64,000 nt of DNA, from NCBI GenBank assembly GCA_036245805.1, contig BTRK01000003.1, positions 12,688,464-12,752,463 of the forward strand. Reading direction: 5' to 3'. The notes beneath the pieces are model-generated. The model was given only the letters and a program-made list of their open reading frames with translations, ran no database searches and was not told the DNA's origin. Source of the stretch: Pristionchus mayeri. Taxonomy: Eukaryota; Nematoda; Chromadorea; Rhabditida; Neodiplogasteridae. This document shows, piece by piece, positions 48,103-58,147 of the stretch. The translations under genes were made by a program, and so were the position numbers. The stretch's first letter is position 1, and each line of letters opens with the position of its first letter.

Positions 48103-48839
48103 ATGTTCCGCCTTCTTCTCATCCTTCCGATGTCCTTCCATATTCTGAGCTGTCAGGTGCTACTTTTTTGTTTGCTAGGCTGGATGAGAACCTACAGGAA
48201 GAACACCACAAATACTGCCGTAATGTTTTCACAGAAGAAGTGTTGATGTTTTTGGAGCCAAATGTAACATACTGGAGAATTTTTTTGGATCTTATCCGGT
48301 GGGTTCTCGTCAGACCTAATTCCTTGAGAACTTTGATTCAGAAGTTATAATCACCATTGTGATAATATTCCTCATCTGTTTAGCATGTCCTTCACGCGTT
48401 GGTCAAAGCGAACCACCATGGCTTTATCGTGGAAGAAACTGTCAAGAAAGCTGAAGACGCGGCTGCAAAGCTTATCGAACAAATTGTTACTCCGAACCAC
48501 ATGACTGGAAAGATGGCCAAACCGCAACACCTGATCAAAATGATGCCCAAATCGCAACACCTGATCGAAAAGATGGCCAAACCGCAACACCTGATCAAAA
48601 AGATGCCCAAACCGCAACACCTGATCAAAAAGATGCCCAAACCGCAACACCTGATCGAAAAGATGGCCAAACCGCAACACCTGATCGAAAAGATGGCCAA
48701 ACCGCAACACCTGATCAAAAAGATGCCCAAACCGCAACACCTTATCGAAAAAATGGCCAAACCGAACTCTATCGCGGAGTTCTCAGACGGGGCTGCACTG
48801 CTGGCCAAAGAAAACGTCCAGAAGCCCGTCAAGGAGTAA
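48103..48839 (+). CDS. Secreted decapeptide-repeat protein, copy 1
   Basis: Two exons: 48103-48156 encodes a signal peptide, MFRLLLILPMSFHILSCQ, ending at CAG before GTGCTA; 48384-48839 encodes the rest. Phase 0 joins them after a TTTAG acceptor, giving 169 residues. The mature part starts VKANHHGFIVEETVKKAEDA, then has about eight tandem units of ten residues, consensus KMAKPQHLIE with alternates KMPKPQHLIK, then a shared C-terminus SIAEFSDGAALLAKEN and VQKPVKE. The paralogue acceptor CATTTCAG is changed to CCTTCACG here, so the upstream TTTAG must be used. No known family recognised. Some units end KK, a possible convertase site, but others end EK. Secretion is inferred from the hydrophobic start. 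The single-exon reading frames overlapping exon 1 are less conserved. Confidence 0.7.
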
Positions 48840-49929
48840 TCCGACCACCTTTCATGGATTCACCAGAATAAAATGATAAATGATCATGCATGAATAACTT
48901 GCCAAAGATTGGAATGTGTTTTATTCGACGATTGCATGAATAAGCGGAACGGATTATTTTCTTATAATAATGTATCTTCTACACAGCAACGTATCTTCTA
49001 TTTATTAGGAAAGAGAGTTGCTTGCCGGTTTGGAGTGCGTTTGCTAGCGTTCCAATGATTTCTTAGCAACGTTATTGTTCGCCTAAAAATACTGGTTCAT
49101 ATTTTCAAAAATATTTATCTTGAGGTGATCTTCGAAGAGACTGCTTGTAGCTCGCGAGCCTTGCAGCTCACCTGAAACTCGAAAATATATCAACATATCA
49201 CGTCGATTGAAAACCTCGTGTTTTCAAAAAAAAAACGATCCGTGAATTTGAACGAAAAAAATGGCGAAATCATCGGACAGTACAATAAAAAGGAAAATGA
49301 AATAACGAGTTTCATTCAATTCAGCTTGCGCGTGTTCAAAACAGTGATAGGCAGAGCAAATATGAGATGATCAGAAAGGGTAATCGGGGTTACGGTAGCT
49401 ATATACGGTATCAGGAAGTACTGTACTATCGATTGGTACAGTACTTAATCTCTCCCATGACCTACCATCAATTTTTTTGGGTGGCAGGGGGGTGGGCAAG
49501 CCGCGCTAGCTCTGGACAACTATGGTTACAAGTCCGCGTTTTTAAGTTACGCATAATTTTGTTAGTATTATAATTTATGGCCTCTGGGCCGCGCTAACTG
49601 CACAAAGAATTACAAATGAAAATGTGTTTCACACTTAACTGTACTCGTAGATCTAATTATTGCGAGTCGAGGGTCACGGAGAGTATATTTCAGAGTGAAA
49701 CACATTCTCATTCGTCACTAATTTTGCTTTTTTAGTGTCCTCGGACCCGTAGGGATCTAATTTTGCTACTTTAAAATTTCAAGCTTATTTCTCAATCGGT
49801 TTCTGAGATATGGACGCAAAGGTAGATGTGGCCTACACGCAGCTTGGATTAACCGGTCGAGTTGGTGTAAAATGAAGTTGACTACATTAATCAGCACCCT
49901 CAAAAACCCCTCTCAACAAGTTTTCGAAA
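48840..49929. other. Spacer, start of duplicated unit 1
   Basis: 3' flank of the first repeat gene. A block 49015-49077 and a block 49728-49822 are both present, but directly joined, at 59241-59408, so one of the two units has gained or lost about 650 bp here. An hAT-like element fragment lies inside. Confidence 0.55.
49378..49524 (+). mobile_element. Truncated hAT-like element
   Basis: Right-hand part of the 32158-33102 family: TAATCGGGGTTACGGTAGCT through GGTACAGTACTTAATC, with an altered right end TCTGGACAACTATG. The left end is missing. Confidence 0.7.
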
Positions 49930-50073
49930 AATCGATGTGCCAGACCTTGATGTTTACACAACCGCCGTCATATCATTCGACAATGAGTTTTTCGGACATG
50001 TAAGAATGAAATCAATTGAGGGAACAGACTGCACACTCTTATTTTCAAGAGCTAGTAATGACAGCTGCAATAT
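49930..50073 (+). CDS. Unrecognised coding fragment, copy 1
   Basis: Open frame IDVPDLDVYTTAVISFDNEF, FGHVRMKSIEGTDCTLLFSR, ASNDSCNI then TGA. The copy at 60359-60520 has the same frame with only synonymous or conservative change before it enters a transposon. No start codon or upstream exon could be assigned. It is probably an internal or last exon, or a relic. Confidence 0.4.
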
Positions 50074-50486
50074 ATGATTCATCGAAATTCGAAACACTCG
50101 TTCAGCTGTGAACTCAGCAAACAATCATGCTCTCATCATTTATCATATATTACTTCGATAAATCCCAAGGGAAATCCAGGAGTGGGAAATCAGCAGAAAA
50201 CAATGATAGCCGGGATGGCCATCCTTGGGGGAGCGAGGCAACGGGCATGCACGTCGAACCTCTCTGAAAAATGAATCTATCTGAAAAAAAATGAATTTTT
50301 GATCTACTGAATTTAATGAGTAACGGCAAAATTAACTCAAAAATCAGACAATGTATTATTGTAGCTCACCAAATCGTCACTAGAATCCCCAAACCTTAAT
50401 TTTATTTTTTTTAAAAATTGAAGCGAGTTATGACTAGATGGTTGAGTGTCTAGACTATCAGGTAACGAGTGAGATAACCTTGTTAA

Positions 50487-50774
50487 AGGAGTGCTCCGGG
50501 TAATGAACTTTAGGGAGTCCCACAACGAAAATTCTGCGCCCTCAATGAGATACTGTAGCGAATTTACCCCAAGCAAGAGTCGATAGATAAGAAGAGCGAG
50601 TGAAGCATACACGAACAAGCCACTACCCTGCGCTGTCAATGAACTTTGCGCATATGTAAATGGCCTCAGAGTGGTCTGTGGAACTCCGTACAAAGTGATG
50701 TCTGATCGGGTGAGTCTCCTCTACAATATCCACAATATCGATTTGGGTGGCTGAACATTCCCCGGAACACTCCT
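50487..50774. mobile_element. TTAA-flanked MITE (piggyBac-type target)
   Basis: Ends AGGAGTGCTCCGGGTAATG and the complement of CATTCCCCGGAACACTCCT match at 17 of 19 positions. Flanks are TTAA at 50483-50486 and 50775-50778. The paralogous unit at 62070-62077 has a single TTAA and no insert, so this is a verified insertion. A diverged, inverted-orientation relative lies at about 56165-56400. 288 bp, non-autonomous. TTAA targeting is typical of piggyBac-like transposases, but the ends do not start with the usual CCC. Confidence 0.85.
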
Positions 50775-50865
50775 TTAATACAGGGTAGTCCTCTACCCAT
50801 TTGAAACAGATTTCAATCGGGCGCATGTTTGTTGATGATTTTTAATAATGCCATGTGTGATAAAT

Positions 50866-51103
50866 TCAGATCATATTTATACAATGACATGCCTTTTCAA
50901 TGACGCGCAGCTTGCTGTCCCCGAGTGGCACCTTGAGTCCATTTTCCGGAATGGGGACAGCCTGAAACAAGAAAGATTGATTTTATTATCACCAACGAGT
51001 GTCGATTACTCAAGATTTTTAAATTTTTTTCACAAACCTGTGTAGCGAGGCAGATCAGAAGGAGAATGAACATCAGCGGAAGGATAGAGCGAAGGCGGAG
51101 CAT
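50866..51103 (-). CDS. Small secreted peptide, copy 1 (53 residues)
   Basis: Two exons: 51038-51103 encodes a strong signal peptide (MLRLRSILPLMFILLLICLA then TQ) and 50866-50961 encodes AVPIPENGLKVPLGDSKLRV then IEKACHCINMI and a stop. Donor GTTTGT, acceptor TTTCAG, phase 0. The second copy at 62162-62396 is intact with exactly the same exon sizes (66 and 96 nt). The predicted mature peptide is about 31 residues with one CHC pair. I do not recognise it. It could be a secreted effector, antimicrobial or signalling peptide, or the first exons of a longer gene. Confidence 0.6.
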
Positions 51104-51430
51104 CTTTGAAACGTTGAAGTTTCTTGTCGAAGAGGACCTCCTCTCTCCTATTATAGGCAAATTGATACAATAGAACATACATTTCTGAATAGAACTGATT
51201 CAGAACTATCCGAGGCGTTTCCTACTTTCTATCTCTGATTCTCTCATATTACTCTTGTATATCACTGATTTCAACTCGTGCTAGCTGGGTTTGAATGAAT
51301 TCTATTATTCAGATCTCGATGCTTTTATTAAATTGCTTGTTTACGCCAAACGTTTTCCCATTCAAACTCAGAGATGGGCGCATTTCCTCGAAGAATAATC
51401 GGAAAAAGAACTGGAAAAAGAACTGAAAAC

Positions 51431-51793
51431 CTTACTGACATACGACAATAACCTCCCTTCCGCGCGAACTTCGCTAGCCGGTTCCAGAGTACACTGAAAA
51501 TTCCAGCATCTCGATTGTTCTACTCACAGCATTAACACTTTCAGAGAATTGAACAGTTATTTCTGCTTTGTAAGCCATCCATTAATAAATCAAGCAAGCA
51601 AGCACGGTGGAGAGAAAACCTAACCCGAGCTATTGGCATACACTGGCGCAGGGAAAGCGATGAAGAATATCGATTCATTCTTATCGGATAATCTAACGAG
51701 TGATACATTTATCGATTGATTGTCAGCATTGTGTGCTCCTCCGAATGTAATTGTATGATGAAATCGCCTCGCATCCTCCTCCAAGTATTTCAT
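51431..51793 (-). CDS. Unrecognised exons, probably secreted protein, copy 1
   Basis: An upstream open stretch (51625-51793) reads MKYLEEDARRFHHTITFGGA, HNADNQSINVSLVRLSDKNE, SIFFIAFPAPVYANSSG and then reaches a donor-like GTTAGG. A 63-nt open stretch 51431-51493 follows TTTTCAG and reads CTLEPASEVRAEGRLLSYVSK. Both are kept open in the 62.5-62.9 kb copy; the first is also partly kept at 56.6 kb (PPVYANSSG). How the two join is unclear: GTTAGG gives phase 1, an earlier GTGTAT gives phase 0. They lie 5' of the small peptide gene on the same strand and could be a separate gene. Confidence 0.4.
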
Positions 51794-51829
51794 CGATTTT
51801 GTCCGCTTTTCGAAATTGAAATGAAAATG

Positions 51830-52940
51830 TGAGTGGAGAACGGTATTAATCGAATCGGCACTCCGCAATCCCCGTCTTCCCTGGGGAGTAAAAGGCGAGA
51901 GAGTGTGCAAGAGACCACAGAGGGAACGTGAAAATCGATGAAATTTTAAATTCCTAATCCGCAGTCACGGCGGTTCCAATCATGTAACTCGTTTGGCTCG
52001 AATTTTTATTAAGGAAAATTGAATTTTTAATTTTTTTAAACAATTTGTGAAAAATGATGTAGATAGGCGTTATCAGCATGCAGTTCTTCCCCGGAAACCT
52101 TATTCGCGTGATTTTAGCACATTTCGGAAGGGCGATATTCGCAAAAAAGCTGATTTCGACGTCACGGCACCTGGAGCCAACGGCGACTCTAGGAGCAAAA
52201 TGAGCCCATCGTATTCAGCACCTTCGAATACCCCAAATCACAGTGTTAAATGAAAACGAGTTTTTTTGCTGTGCCGATGCTCGATTTTTAGGCAAACGGC
52301 ATCATGTACGTACTGTTAGATCTTTTTACAGTGAATCTTCCATGAAACCGAATATGTGTATACACAATATTTGAAACCCATTAACGAGGAAAGTGAATTA
52401 GGCTAGGAAATTCTTGCCAAAAAACAAATTTGAAGCAATATTGGGTCGAAGAAAAGTTGGCAAAAGGTCATGCGTCGGAGCGGATTCGAACCCTCGTCGG
52501 CAAATGGGCGACATAAATCATGAAAAACGACAACTATGAGGACCGATATACTTAACTTTAAAAATTTTATAAAATACAGAAATGGATGGCGAATCCAATG
52601 AGCACAAAATCAATGGGTACAAATTGAATCTTTGTAGTCGGAAAATTCAAAAACCTTCAAAAATGGCACTTTTTGTTGCGTTTCCGGTTGTAACTCATGC
52701 GTATGTGCATCAGACTTGATAAAAAGTGAGATTTAGGCGTATCTGTCAATGCTCTTTCGAATGATATATAACATGAGGCAGTATGATGAGTTTTATTTTT
52801 CGAGATCGGTAGGTCAAAAAGTCGAGCTAGCGATCTAAAATTTATGTGGAAGTGAACTCTACCCATAGGCATTACCCAGTTACAATTGTGGCTCGATACG
52901 ACCATTTTAAAGCGTTGTGCCACCCTCCTCCCGTTCTTAC
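51830..52940. other. Unit-specific spacer
   Basis: No exon was recognised. In the other duplicated units the peptide-side and repeat-gene-side segments are almost adjacent, so this 1.1 kb is an insertion or replacement. It has a phrase related to the 47598 MITE near 52270 and a tRNA B-box-like GGATTCGAACCCTC near 52488 on the minus strand. Confidence 0.4.
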
Positions 52941-53264
52941 AGAGAACGCGTTTTAATTAAACTCCAGCGTTATGTGCGTGACATGTATCACCTTAGCTAT
53001 ACAACAATACTACATGACTTTCCTCCTCTATTCATCGATGAAATGAGCACATCTCTGAGTTGAACGAAAAAAGTTTGGCGAAAACATATGACAGCACAAT
53101 ACCATGGAAAATGAGATAACGAGTTTAATTCAATTCAGCTCGCGCGTGTTCAAAACAGTAATGCATAGCAAATATGAGAGGATCAGAGAGAAAAAGTGGA
53201 TCAGCCTCTAATGGTTCTGGCTCATTTCCATTCAGAAAGTACAGTTATATTCTATCAATGTGCG

Positions 53265-53273
53265 TATAAAAAG
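53265..53273 (+). promoter_or_regulatory. TATA box, repeat-protein gene 2
   Basis: TATAAAAAG in the same conserved context, 52 bp before the ATG at 53317. Confidence 0.7.
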
Positions 53274-53316
53274 CGATCGGATGATCTCGTTAACAAGATT
53301 CTTCGCCACTTCGAAG

Positions 53317-53797
53317 ATGTTCCGCCTTCTTTTCATCCTTCCGATGACCTTCCATATTCTGAACTGTCAGGTGCTGCTTTTTTGTTTGCTACGCCGGAAA
53401 AGAACCCACAGGATGAGAACCACAAAACTGTCGGAATGTTTCGCAGGAGACGTTTTGACAGTCAAATGTAAAATATTGGAGAAGGGTACTATGTGGTTCT
53501 TATCCTTCCTAATTCCTTGCGAACTTTGATTCAGAACTTACAATCACCATTGTGATACTATTCCTCGTTTGTTTAGTACAATGTCCATTTCAGTCGTTGG
53601 TCAAACCGAACCACCATGGCTATATCGTGGAAACAACTGCCAAGCAAGCTGAAGACGCGGTTACAATCCTGATCGAAAAGATGCCCAAGCCGCAACACTT
53701 GATCGAAAAGATGTCCAAACTAAACTCTATCGCGGAGTTCTCAGATGGAGCTGCACTGTTGGCCAAAGAAAACGACCAGAATCCCGTCGCGGAGTAA
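53317..53797 (+). CDS. Secreted decapeptide-repeat protein, copy 2 (short)
   Basis: Exon 1, 53317-53370, encodes MFRLLFILPMTFHILNCQ; exon 2, 53594-53797, follows CATTTCAG in phase 0 and encodes SLVKPNHHGYIVETTAKQAE, then only one full unit and a partial one (KMPKPQHLIE, KMSKLNS) and the shared end IAEFSDGAALLAKENDQNPV. Total 85 residues, half of copy 1. Ends are well conserved while the repeat number is not, which suggests the flanks are constrained and the array length is free. Same promoter block and orientation as the other copies. Function unknown. Confidence 0.65.
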
Positions 53798-54212
53798 TCC
53801 GGCCACTTTCATGTATACACCTGAATAAAGCGATAAATAATGGGTTTTTTGCATACCATTGCATCGTGCATGAATAACTTGCCAAAGATTGGATTGTGTT
53901 TACATCTACCATATGTCAGGTGGTAATGAGAATGATGATCGATTTCTTCGGCTGCTTACTGTAGTAATGAACTGCATTCATGAAGATACACAGACTTCGA
54001 AGACGTGATTCGATGAACATTCTGAGGTTTTAAATTTGCCATGCCAGTTCACTATGACAATCTCGCACTCCATATTGCGTGTCAGAAGTGAAAATAAAAT
54101 AAACCGGTGATTGATAGCGTGCGATGATGACCGGAGATAGAGGAGATAGACCGGAGATAGAGGAGATAAGTGGATATAGAGCTCTTCTACTGCCACACTG
54201 CCACGTATCTTA

Positions 54213-54700
54213 TTGATTAGGGAGAGATTTATTTGCCAGTTAGAGTGCGTTTGCAAGTGTTGCTATGATTTCTTAGTTATTGTTCGTCTAAAATTAACTG
54301 TTGAAATTATCAAAAATATATTTTTTCAGGTGATGTTCGAAGAGGTTGATATACGAATACCGCTTTGGTCTCGATTTCACCTCGTTGTACTTATGACTTT
54401 TCAATCGTTCCTGACTTGCTTTTTTGCCTGTTAGTACGAATCAGTATGTCAGTATGTAATCTATTGATATTGTTTATAAACGGTTTCGGTATAGTTGTTT
54501 GGCTCAAGGTGAGTGATCAATGTCTATCTCAAACTTTAACAAAATGTCAACGCTATGGACAAATGGTTGGTGCGATTTTTAAATGGCTATTTTCCAGGCT
54601 GCCTTCTACTACGATTAATGTTATCGTTTCGCGATACAATGTTGCGCTAGAGAAGGCACAGAAACGAATCAAACAATTGGATAGGGAAATGAAGCCATGA
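54213..54700 (+). pseudogene. Membrane-protein fragment, unrecognised
   Basis: After a TTTTTTCAG acceptor an open stretch reads VMFEEVDIRIPLWSRFHLVV then LMTFQSFLTCFFAC (hydrophobic). In another frame it continues as NLLILFINGFGIVVWLK to a GTGAGT donor. A last stretch after TTTCCAG reads LPSTTINVIVSRYNVALEKA then QKRIKQLDREMKP and a stop, with coiled-coil character. The frame change between the first two hydrophobic parts, with no room for an intron, suggests a broken gene. The 3' end lies 25 bp before an hAT-like MITE. Confidence 0.4.
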
Positions 54701-54725
54701 AAAACAGGAGAAATAAAGTAAGATT

Positions 54726-54865
54726 CATAGTTGCCCACGCCGGCGGCGGCACCCATGAACCCCGACTCATGGGGCGCTTCCCCCCACAAATCGAGGGGAA
54801 GTGCCCCACCATGAATAGGGGTTCATGGTCTGAAAACACCTCGCCGCCAGTGTTGGGCAACTATG
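54726..54865. mobile_element. hAT-like MITE, 140 bp
   Basis: Ends CATAGTTGCCCACGCCGGCG and the complement of CGCCAGTGTTGGGCAACTATG, flanks GTAAGATT and GTATGATT (8-bp duplication with one mismatch). Two internal hairpins carry the CCATGAAC/GTTCATGG phrase typical of the family. Confidence 0.85.
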
Positions 54866-56160
54866 GTATGATTCCTTTAATCTATCTTATGTGTGTGAAA
54901 TCAAATGCGAATAATCAAGCAAATGCGAATAATCAGTATGCTCGATAGTTCATTTGATTGTTAAAAGCATGCGAGGTTTCGCTGAACATTGATGCTCTAA
55001 CATTTTGATAAAACTGTTTTGTGCGTTCACCAAATTCGTGTAGTACATCAAACAACACATAATGCCGACCGGAAAAAAAATATAATATTTATTTCTAAAT
55101 CAGGTGCACATACTGATGTGTATACGATTTCACGATCGCAGTCTTTTGCAAAACGGTTTCCTCTTGCTCCTTTAATGCAGTAATCCACACGAAGTGGACA
55201 GGTGCCCCGAACGAAGTATCATGGAATGACTGGGAACATCGATTTGAAAGCGTGCTCGGTCGAAACACAATGAGGGATGGCTTTTCAAGAAATGCCGTCG
55301 TTCTGCTCTCTTGCTTCCCTGAGCTGCGCATGATAACACGGCAATAAGTCGGATGAGCTCTGTCGTATGCTAACCTTTTTTTCGGGTATGTTGCAGGCGC
55401 TCTATATTTTTCATGTGTTGTTCATGGGAACCTACGGTGACACTTGATTGCTGCCGAGAGCGTCACTTTGATCTCTTTGGCCAACAGTGATACACAGCCC
55501 TAGCGACAATGGGCCTGATCGAACTGCACAACCTACAGTAGTCGTCACTTGACGGATGTGACAGAAGAAAGAAAAAGAAATGAAACAGAATCATGGATTC
55601 TCACAACGATTGTACTTCATGCTGAGTATTGTACGGTGGTTTTCCCTAAATTCTGCGCAACGCACTATTTGCCTAATTCGACTATATCTTTATGTAAATT
55701 ACATTAAACTCGATCGCACAATCCATATTTTCACATTAAAAATCCATTAAACTCAATAATAAGGAAGAAAATCGATGCTAAGCAACGTGGTGTAATGCAG
55801 CGTGCATCTAGAAATTCCGTATTTTCCTACTCCTACGGCATTTTTCTCAATCAATGGCTTGAATGGCTATAGTATTTTCAATTTGCCTGCATTTTCAATG
55901 AACTTTACAAATTAATTTTGGAACTTGTAGACATTTATTTAACATGAAACCAAGTGAGTTCTGATCGGAAAAGCGCCCACTATAACCCCATGGTCAGCCA
56001 GACTCGTGGCTTTTTTAAGTTGATCTGTGCCTTTCTTAGAAAATAATATTGTCGATCCACAAGTTCTACCCAAATATCTTTTCCATTGTACTGAAAAAAA
56101 AACGTTGAAGAAGGAGTAACACGAAAAATTAGTTCAATTAACCACTATTTGTATGTAATA
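54866..56160. other. Gene-free spacer
   Basis: No supported exon. One short GA-type arm occurs near 55270-55330 (GGGATGGCTTTTCAAGAAAT). Confidence 0.45.
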
Positions 56161-56720
56161 GAACCCGCCAGCCCGATAATGAATCACTTTATCCGAAGTT
56201 TCACAGACAGTTGTGAGGCTATTTACATACGCGCAAAGATATTGACAGCGCAGGGATGAGGCTAGTTCGTTTATGTTTCGGTTGCTCTACATAATTTCCC
56301 CCCCCCTTATTGGGGTAATTTGGCTACAGTTTCCCATTGCGAGCGCAATATCATCGTGGTGGGACTCCCTAGCATCCATTCGTGCTACCCCTTCTTTAAA
56401 AAACTGGGAAAATCTGCTGACGTACTACGATAATCTCCCCTCCACGCGAATTGCAATAGCCGGTTAAAGAGTATACAATAAATTCCAGCATCGAGATTGT
56501 TCTACTCTTCAGAGGAGTGAATAGTTATCTCTTCGTTGTATATCATCAATCAATCGATCAAGCACGGCGAAGATACAACCCAAACCCGAGCTATTGGCAT
56601 ACACTGGTGGAGTGGAAGCGTTGAAGAATGTCGATTCCTTCCCATCTAAGAATTGAATGATAAATATATCGATTATGTCAGTCTTTTGCACCATCCGAAT
56701 CACAGTACTTACTTGAAACA
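56161..56720. pseudogene. Remnant of the small-peptide side of a duplicated unit
   Basis: 56165-56400 is a diverged relative of the TTAA MITE at 50487 in opposite orientation (shared phrase ATTTACATA.GCGCAAAG). 56405-56720 aligns with 51440-51700: on the minus strand it keeps the end PPVYANSSG. The signal-peptide exon and the small peptide itself are missing. This is the third, decayed member of the family represented at 51 and 62 kb. Confidence 0.55.
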
Positions 56721-57165
56721 GCGGTCTTGGCTACAATATCCTTTATATATCAACATCGGAAGAAAAATCGTATCCGTCTAATTTCGTCGTTTACTTTGGA
56801 GTAATTATTCCCTAAAAACATAGTTGAAGTCAAAGTGTACGATTTTCCACTTAATTAAACTTCAGCATTATGTGCGTGACATGTATCAACTTAGCTAAAC
56901 AACAATACTACATCACTTTACTCATCTATTTATCGAGGAAATGTGTACATCTCTGAGTTTGAACGAAGAAAGTTTGGCGAAAACATCTGACAGTACAATA
57001 GCATGGAAAATGAGATAACGAGTTTCATTCAATTCAGCTTGCGCGTGTTCAAAACAGCGATAGACATAGCAAATATGAGAGGAACAAAGAGAGAAAACAG
57101 AACAGCCCCTAATGGTTTTGAATCTTTTCCATTGAGAAAGTACAGTTATATTCTATCAATATGCG

Positions 57166-57174
57166 TATAAAAAG
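57166..57174 (+). promoter_or_regulatory. TATA box, repeat-protein gene 3
   Basis: TATAAAAAG in the conserved block, 52 bp before the ATG at 57218. Confidence 0.7.
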
Positions 57175-57217
57175 GGATAAGAGGACCTCGTTAACAAGAT
57201 TCTTCGCCGCTTCGAAG

Positions 57218-57811
57218 ATGTTCCGCCTTCTTTTCATCCTTCCGATGTCCTTCCATATTCTGAGCTGTCAGGTGCTACTTTTTTGTTTGCAAGGCTGGAT
57301 GAGAACCTACAGGAAGAACACCACAAATACTGCCGTAATGTTTTCACAGAAGAAGTTTTGATGTTTTTGGAGCCAAATGAAACATACTGGAGAATTTTTT
57401 TGGTTCTTATCCGGTGGGTTCTCATCCGACCTAATTCCTTGAGAATTCTGATTCAGAAGTTATAATCACCATTGTGATAATATTCCTCATTTGTTTAGCA
57501 TGTCCATTTCAGACGTTGGTCAAAGCGAACCACCATGGCTCTATCCTATCGTGAAAGAAACTGTCAAGAAAGCTGAAGACGCGGCTGCAAAGCTGATCGA
57601 ACAAATGGTTACTCCGAACCACATGATTGGAAAGATGGCCAAACCGACCCACATGATCGAAAAGATGGCCAAACCGCAACACCTGATCAAAAAGATGCCC
57701 AAACCGCAACACCTGATCGAAGAAATGGCCAAACCGAACTCTATCGCGGAGTTCTCAGACGGGGCTGCACTGCTGGCCAAAGAAAACGTCCAGAAGCCCG
57801 TCAAGGAGTAA
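57218..57811 (+). pseudogene. Secreted decapeptide-repeat protein, copy 3 (frameshifted)
   Basis: Exon 1, 57218-57271, encodes MFRLLFILPMSFHILSCQ. Exon 2 starts at 57513 after CATTTCAG, but a 5-bp tandem duplication (CTATCCTATC near 57540) shifts the frame, so the predicted product stops after TLVKANHHGSILS. Downstream of the shift the frame is intact: ETVKKAEDAAAKLIEQMVTP, about four decapeptide units (variants KMAKPTHMIE, KMAKPQHLIK, KMPKPQHLIE), then SIAEFSDGAALLAKEN and VQKPVKE. Exon 2 length, 299 nt, is not a multiple of three, in line with a 5-bp gain. A different first exon could rescue it; otherwise it is a recent pseudogene. Confidence 0.7.
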
Positions 57812-57979
57812 TCCGACCACCTTTCATGGATTCACCAGAATAAAATGATAAATGATCATGCATGAATAACTTGCCAAAGATTGGAATGTGTTTTATTCGA
57901 CGATTGCATGAATAAGCGGAACGGATTATTTTCTTATAATAATGTATCTTCTGCACAGCAACGTATCTTCTATTTATCA

Positions 57980-58147
57980 GGCTGTAACATAAGTTTTGTC
58001 GCGTCCAATCTCTTATGCATTCTAACCTCAGAAATTCTTCGAATTAGTTTAATCTCAATTTCGTTATTAATCATCAGTGAGGGCCTTCGTACCCTTTCTT
58101 ACGCTCTTTACTTCAGTCCTGTCAAGGCAGTTGAGGAGGCACATTAG
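57980..58147 (+). CDS. Possible terminal exon of a membrane protein (weak)
   Basis: After a TATTTATCAG acceptor an open stretch reads GCNISFVASNLLCILTSEIL, RISLISISLLIISEGLRTLS, YALYFSPVKAVEEAH and a stop: one or two hydrophobic segments and a short hydrophilic tail. No upstream exon could be linked. Not present after the 48.8 kb copy, although the flanks are otherwise similar. Confidence 0.3.
   Translation, partial: GCNISFVASNLLCILTSEILRISLISISLLIISEGLRTLSYALYFSPVKAVEEAH

Noticed and set aside
48027..48350. 107-codon plus-strand frame overlapping the signal-peptide exon of repeat gene 1
   Set aside because: In copies 2 and 3 this frame is interrupted or altered, whereas the MFRLL frame and its donor site are kept in all three.
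48372..48832. Two long minus-strand frames opposite repeat gene 1
   Set aside because: They are antisense readings of the 30-bp repeat. The plus frame has a signal-peptide exon, conserved ends and a TATA box; the antisense frames do not.
50623..50826. Minus-strand frame starting MRPIEICFKW
   Set aside because: Most of it lies within the TTAA MITE, which is absent from the duplicate at 62.07 kb, so it is a chimera of flank and transposon.
52470..52560. tRNA on the minus strand
   Set aside because: Only a B-box-like GGGTTCGAATCC is seen; the stems around it do not pair.
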